NCBI GenBank assembly: GCA_043228905.1 | Contig: JBHGNT010000010.1 | Coordinates: 22,258,001 to 22,322,000 of the forward strand | Direction: 5' to 3' | Length of the DNA: 64,000 nucleotides | Source: Azolla caroliniana | Lineage: Eukaryota; Polypodiophyta | Part shown: positions 58,801 to 64,000 of the stretch, piece after piece | Layout of the letters: each line of letters opens with the position of its first letter | How positions within the stretch are numbered: position 1 is the first letter of the stretch | Program-made: the position numbers and the translations under genes | Notes under the pieces: model-generated | The model's input: the letters and a program-made list of their open reading frames with translations, nothing else | Databases searched by the model: none | Told to the model about the DNA's origin: nothing

Positions 58801-61731
58801 CTGTCAAAAACACAGGATATCATCATGAAGGACTCTCCAATTGTAAAAACTGTAATTCATATTTGAATCATATCAGCCAATTTTCATTTCAATCTTTTGA
58901 TGATCAGGCCAACTTCCCTTATGCACAGACATAGAGTATACTGGCCAATGACATAAACCAAATTGAATAGATGTGTAAGAAATATATAGCTTGATAAAAC
59001 CAAAATAATCTGATCTCACATGTAGAGTGTGATACAGAAAGAATCATCCCTAAAATATGCACTCACATCTCTGTTCTCATCAATAAATAACTGTCATAAA
59101 ACTCTTGCTCCCAAAGGAAAAGAGACCAAGGTGTAAGAGCAGGGCGAATTCAAGGATAACAATGAGTGAGAATAAGTGCATGCAGTCCCAAGGAAAGGTG
59201 TAAAAAGACCAATGACTGGCAGCGTGCGACTGGATAGTAAGCACATAAACCAGCATGATATGCAGAGAGGTCCCATCGAAGCAAACAAAGTTAGCTATGA
59301 TATAGAATTGAAAAATCATGATTTTGACACTCAGGTCAAGAGACATGAAGACGCTGGATTGGCGAGCAAACTCAGCCATGGTATTAGAGTGATTTGTGAG
59401 TCACCATTATTTATTTCAGAACTTGTTCCCATCGTTATATGGATGTAAACATTGCTGCATGTGTATATAATGTGAGAAGCTTGGTACTGCGGTAACCTCT
59501 ATGTTAGTGTCAACCAAACCTGTGTCACTAGTGAGGGAGGAATTGGTTCAGGGAGCTCTACTATGCCGACAAATGAGAGCATGTCAAATGCATCCCCTCA
59601 ACAAAGGGTGGTGAGCATGTGATTACCCAGGGCATTGATCAACACCTGTTTCTCACAAGCCAACCTATTCCTACCACTGCTTGACACTCTGGAGATCCTA
59701 CCAAGGTGGCATAGACGTCTCTAGCAACCTACTCACTTCGAGGAATTGACAATGTTTTGTAACCAGAGAAATCAAAGGGCAAATAGCATGAGGTTGTGAA
59801 CAAAGTTCCAGCGCGGGCATGCCGAAATTGTGGATAGACAAAGATATTCAACACACAACAAATGCAGTGACCAAACCCTTTCATGAGATGGAAGCTGTTA
59901 GAAGATCTAAGAAATATGCCACACTGGAATGTCATCTCAAAGCTCCGGCCTGTAGGTGTTCCATACCATGTAGAATACCTGACTGACAAGTAGGGATCCA
60001 AATACAGCAAGACCAAACTGCAACTGTAAGAATTTTGGGGGTGCAGAAAGAGATTCCGGGGCGCCTAAACTAGAACCCGTAGGATAGGGGATCAGCACCC
60101 TACATCCTGTCAACCTAAGGATGATGGACCCTATTGTATCTGCTCCTACGGTCCACGCTATGCTTAGGGTGTATCAGCTTGGCAGCAGAGAATAGGTTGC
60201 CTACTAGGCCATGGGAAGAAGAAGCCATTAGTCCCTCCAATCAAAACAACTGTTGGCACTACTACCCAACTTCTGAGGATTAGTGAATCCCCAGCTAGGT
60301 TGGTACTAATACAAAATGAGCAACAAAACAAGTTGTCCATATTTATGTAGCAGGTCGCAAGACTGGTGGGTAGGATGAGCATCCCCACACTTCCACATCA
60401 ACCGAAGTTCCACAAGTGTGGATGAAAACGAACACTAATATAAGAACTATTGTGTAAATTTCTATGATTATATATAACGTAGAAGTGGTTATATAAACCC
60501 TTCTTAGAAAACCATGGCATGGGCAGGAAGTCACTCCCAAGAAAATAAAAAATAAATAAAACAAAAACGATCATAAAAGAAGAAAATACATGGCATGACA
60601 TTTGATTAGGACGTTTATGTGATTCTAGGGGCCTACAAACGCCCAAAGCCCCATACCAAGTTGGATGGCACCTGAAAGGATAAGAAAAGGAACCTCCAAC
60701 CTATGTTGAGTGAGCCTACTAGGAAGCCAACCTGAGGTAGAGAAACTACGTGCATGAAGCTGCCAGACAGGAAAGACTAATATTTGAATAGGGTCTCAAG
60801 AAATGAAAATAACTAATGTCAGAGAGTGGAATAATGGTCAACAGTGAAGCATAGATCATAATCCTGCTGATGGCAGAAAGGGTGCAGAGTAATGTGGGTG
60901 TGGTCTGGGCACCAAATACAACCGCAATAACGCTGATCAACTAGGTACCTGCAAAGGAATCAGAAAAACAACTTGACCCAGACCACCAAACCCTCCAGCA
61001 CAGAACCTGAGATGGCCTGAAGCAAAAGTAGGCTCAAGGGAACAAAACTGGACCTTGATGACAAAACATCACTGTTGATGGGCAGGACTACCCCACAATG
61101 GCCTGTGAACCAACAATAACAACACCAGAGACTTGTGAAATTTAGGGTACCAAGCAGACACCGTGGAGGATAAAAGTCGGACCACACCAAGCAACAGCAC
61201 ACACCCCAAGAGTGGTACAAAAACAATGTAACCTAAACTGATAAGAGATAGCAGAACACGTTGTTGAATGCATTGGAAATATAGAAAGCAGTACACTGAC
61301 TTCTGGAGCGTATCAAGGTCACACTCCTTATCAAGGGCATGAAGTTTGGAAATTCTCCAATATGCCAAGTGCTGTCTAAAGAGCAAATGCAAAACATGTT
61401 TCTACCAAGTGCAGCCAACTTCATGCTTAAGGTAACTGTTTTGAATATTAACCTTCAGATATAGAAGCTATACCGGAACTTTCTTGGTGGCCGCAGCAGG
61501 TGGAAAGTATATACTCAGATTCATTTCAGAGCCACACACAGAGCTTTGATGCTTAAATCTCTTGTTGAATCCATCAAACATCTTTGAGCTGCTTATCTCT
61601 GTGACTCTCTTTGATTCATCTGCCATCGTGCTATACCTGGCAGAAGGACAATGAGCTACGACTTGTTTGAAAACTTTGGGGAGGCACTTTAGGGAACGGA
61701 CAGCAACTGTAGCCACCAACCACCCTGACAT
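55900..61731 (-). CDS. SFGH: S-formylglutathione hydrolase (esterase D family), 323 residues, 7 coding exons
   Basis: Exons in coding order: 61474-61731, 58683-58800, 58070-58117, 56976-57172, 56797-56895, 56245-56313, 55900-56082. All are GT-AG with matching phases. The enzyme hydrolyses S-formylglutathione to formate and glutathione, the second step of glutathione-dependent formaldehyde removal. Hallmarks: [72 protein letters not shown], nucleophile serine in [37 protein letters not shown] and catalytic histidine in [10 protein letters not shown]. The domain is complete. Relative to the usual about 284 residues there are 35 extra at the N-terminus ([20 protein letters not shown]...), basic and without acids, resembling a mitochondrial presequence. 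Starting at the internal ATG (61626, MADESKRV) would give 288 residues, equally plausible. An in-frame stop lies directly before the first ATG. Introns 1 and 3 (coding) are large or repeat-bearing. Confidence 0.93.
57464..58055 (-). repeat. Imperfect 298-bp tandem duplication in SFGH intron 3
   Basis: gggttaatcctaat at 57464 recurs at 57762. The two copies share long identical stretches (for example agacctacaaaacagtctca and ttcaataagattagatgtgc) with scattered differences, by eye roughly 10 percent. The copy nearer the splice donor ends about 15 nt from exon 3 (58070). Confidence 0.85.
58801..61473 (-). other. Large first coding intron of SFGH (2.67 kb)
   Basis: The segment about 59500-61400 is less AT-rich than other introns and reads like degraded transposon sequence (for example near 60020-60330), but no domain could be identified in any frame. 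No nested gene is supported. Confidence 0.4.
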
Positions 61732-64000
61732 TCAACACTGCAAACCACTGGGAGTTAAAGAAATTTAGAGAAATACAAAGAAAATGTCAAATTGGTCATC
61801 ATCTAGAATCGTCTAGGTTGACATACTTTGCAATTGTGAATTGATAGAGCAAAATGGGCATACATGAAACCTCTGAGAAATCACACATAAAGGCAATATT
61901 ATTAACATTTTATCCAGGTGCTAATATCCCACATACCCAACACAACAGCACTTCTTGCTCAACAGAGAATGAAGGCATAAGACGCCACTGGAGGGAAAAG
62001 ATTTTCCCCGAGGAACATACTAATAACACGTGTGGCATGATCATTAGACAGAATTTGATTTTAAGTATATCCTCTCAGGAGAAATGTGTTCGTTTTGGAT
62101 TTGGATCGATGTACATGAAGGAAGGAATGTTTATATGCTCATGCATATCCTGGAACAAGAAGTAGTTGATTGACGAACTCGGATCTTCTCACTTCCTTGA
62201 CCTCACCTTACCATTTCATGGTGTCACAATGTTATTGAACAGATCTTTAACCTTTCCTAGAGTAACACTGTTTTTCGTTTCGATCCTTTCTGCTTGCTTA
62301 TGGGTTAGTAACATCGTTATGCCTCTAACGCAGATCACAGAGACAGACCTCCGTACACAAAGCTTAAATGATGGGCCAAAGAGAAACGGGAGGAGGAGGC
62401 ATACCTTACCTAGTCCACTACCTCTGCTTATCACCGATTTCGACGATCTCTGAGAAAGGGTGAAACGACTAGGAATAAAAGACGCAGGCCCAAGGGGATA
62501 GGTACCACCAGCCAATGGTAGCGAACTAAGTAAATATTTTGCTGTAGCAGCCGCCGATGCTTTGTTCCAATCACTCGGCTAAATAACACATAAACTTCAA
62601 CGTTTCAACTTTCATATACATATATATATGTATTCGAGCTTAACTATATACTCCATTTATTGCCGCCCTCTTGCGTAGAGAGCGGCGGTCAAGCCATAAT
62701 TGATTAAATTAGAAGCTCCATTTGCTAATTATACTGAAAATTAAAAGCATGTGTGTAAGTAAGTTTGCTTGTATATAACAGCTTAATATGCTAATTGGGT
62801 CCTTCCTTTTGATATTGATTAAGTTTGCTCGTAAATAAAAGCTTAATGAGCTAACTTGATCCTTCCATTTGTTTTTTGATTGATCAAGATCTTTAGCCAA
62901 GTGAATGAAGCAAATAAACATTCATTAACGTATGGTTATTGGGTGGATTAATTAAGTGTATACATTTTTACATATAATGCTCCTTTTGTCATAGATGATT
63001 TACCCTAATTTAATTCTTAATCTTGTCTATAATATATTATTCGTCTTAATCTTGTCTCTTGCATCCTCCCTAAATTTTCCTCGAGAAATCGGTCTCCCAC
63101 GAACAATAAAAAGATATCTATTTGTCTACCAAGCATATTTAAGCATACTTTTAAATTCCAACAAATACAAACATATTTTGGCAATCTTCCCTTCCCAACT
63201 TGCTATATTAGATGAGCCCCATGACACCTCGCTTTCTTTTAGTGAGTAGTGGAAATGTCTCTAAGAGAAGGATGGAGCAACAACTTTTTATGCTTCATCA
63301 CAAGAAGTCACCCATAAGAATGTACATTGGTCCTTGATGGCAATGGAAGAAATGACAATTCATTTGTGTATGTCATCATCCACAAATGGCAAACCAACAA
63401 TATAGCTCTCATGTAAATTTCAAATACAATGGAAGGGGAATTTTAAGTCTCATCATAAATGACTATCAAATGGATGTCCAATGCAATGGAAGGGATACCT
63501 TAACTACCATCCCCAATAACTATCAAATGCATGCCAAATACAAAGTCGGTGTCATCCTTGAATGGATCAGGTGCTCTTGATATACAAAGTTCCTAAGAGT
63601 CTCTAGGCTTTGATGCCCCGCTCTAGGATGAGAATATTGCTCCAAGTGATGGTAATTAAGCATTGAACTTGCTCTATAGATTAGATTTTAAAAGCATAAG
63701 AATAATGAGCCTCAAAGGTATGGATGAAACACATTCCAATGCACTGTCACTTAGGTACCATATGAAAAGATAGGACTGCGGTAAGATTTGAGGATAAATA
63801 AGGTGCAAATCATACAAAGGTGTAGACTCGGATGTAATAATAGAACAAATCGTTCTCAGCTAGAGCTTCCCAATGCAGAGAGTGGGAGGGGATGCTGCCA
63901 CATATAAAAATGAGGTATACATTTATCTGCTTATCTGCTAACAAAAAACTAAAGTTTAGTTATGGTTAACTCAAACATTCACATCAATGCTCAATTGATA
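61732..64000. other. Upstream region of SFGH and intergenic DNA to the window end
   Basis: A possible non-coding 5' exon of SFGH lies near 62415-62515 on the minus strand, ending in the strong donor ctag|gtaagg. A short GC stem (gccgccctcttgcgtagagagcggcgg) is at about 62662-62688. A diverged direct repeat (aagtttgct(t/c)gta(t/a)ataa.agcttaat) is at about 62760-62850. No gene is seen from 62700 to the end. Confidence 0.4.

Noticed and set aside
60020-60700. Possible nested gene or retroelement in SFGH intron 1
   Set aside because: Six-frame reading shows no recognisable motif and only short frames. At most a decayed transposon.

Overview
This window reads as nuclear DNA of a land plant. Genes are split by GT-AG introns and encode plant-specific families (TGA bZIP factor, PMT-type Golgi methyltransferase, IRX10 xylan synthase, plastid LPAT, PLS-class PPR protein, SRC2-like C2 protein). 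They sit in AT-rich intergenic DNA full of microsatellites and decayed transposable elements. The style of the PPR protein (very regular 102-residue modules and a PDF-like N-terminal motif) and of the transposon remnants makes me favour a fern, but that is inference from family resemblance and cannot be proved here.

Layout. 1-15.6 kb is gene-poor and built from mobile elements. An intact Ty1/Copia element of the Tork/TNT1 type (4018-9357, minus strand) has two 613-bp LTRs that read as identical, an initiator-Met-tRNA primer site, a polypurine tract, one 1357-residue open polyprotein and a 5-bp ATTAT target duplication. Relics of older Copia copies lie on both sides, with a LINE-like fragment and a 241-bp hAT-like MITE nearby. 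16.4-19.0 kb holds a TGA-type bZIP gene of 8 coding exons. 22.1-27.5 kb holds a PMT methyltransferase gene of 8 exons, whose introns contain a large inverted repeat, a perfect 343-bp tandem duplication and two degenerate tandem repeats. 29.7-31.3 kb (minus) is a NEDD8-conjugating E2 of 5 exons. 31.3-36.9 kb is intergenic and carries a second copy of the MITE. 36.9-40.5 kb (minus) is a plastid-type lysophosphatidate acyltransferase of 5 exons. 42.3-44.7 kb (minus) is a PPR gene with a short first exon. 45.4-46.3 kb contains two diverged LTR-like repeats. 47.1-48.9 kb is IRX10-like, followed at 49.5-50.6 kb by an intronless SRC2-like C2 gene. 53.1-53.7 kb (minus) is a small acidic protein of unknown function. 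55.9-61.7 kb (minus) is S-formylglutathione hydrolase of 7 coding exons.

The genes do not form an operon-like unit. Two of them (PMT, IRX10) are predicted Golgi enzymes of wall polysaccharide synthesis. The others serve transcription, neddylation, plastid lipid synthesis, organelle RNA processing and formaldehyde detoxification. Exon junctions were worked out by hand from splice sites, reading phase and family resemblance. UTR limits and promoters are mostly not determined. I found no tRNA, rRNA or CRISPR array. I do not see a clearly new multi-gene system. The most unusual structures are the intron-borne repeats of the PMT gene, the paired MITEs with perfect 8-bp duplications, and the PDF-like domain fused to the PPR protein.
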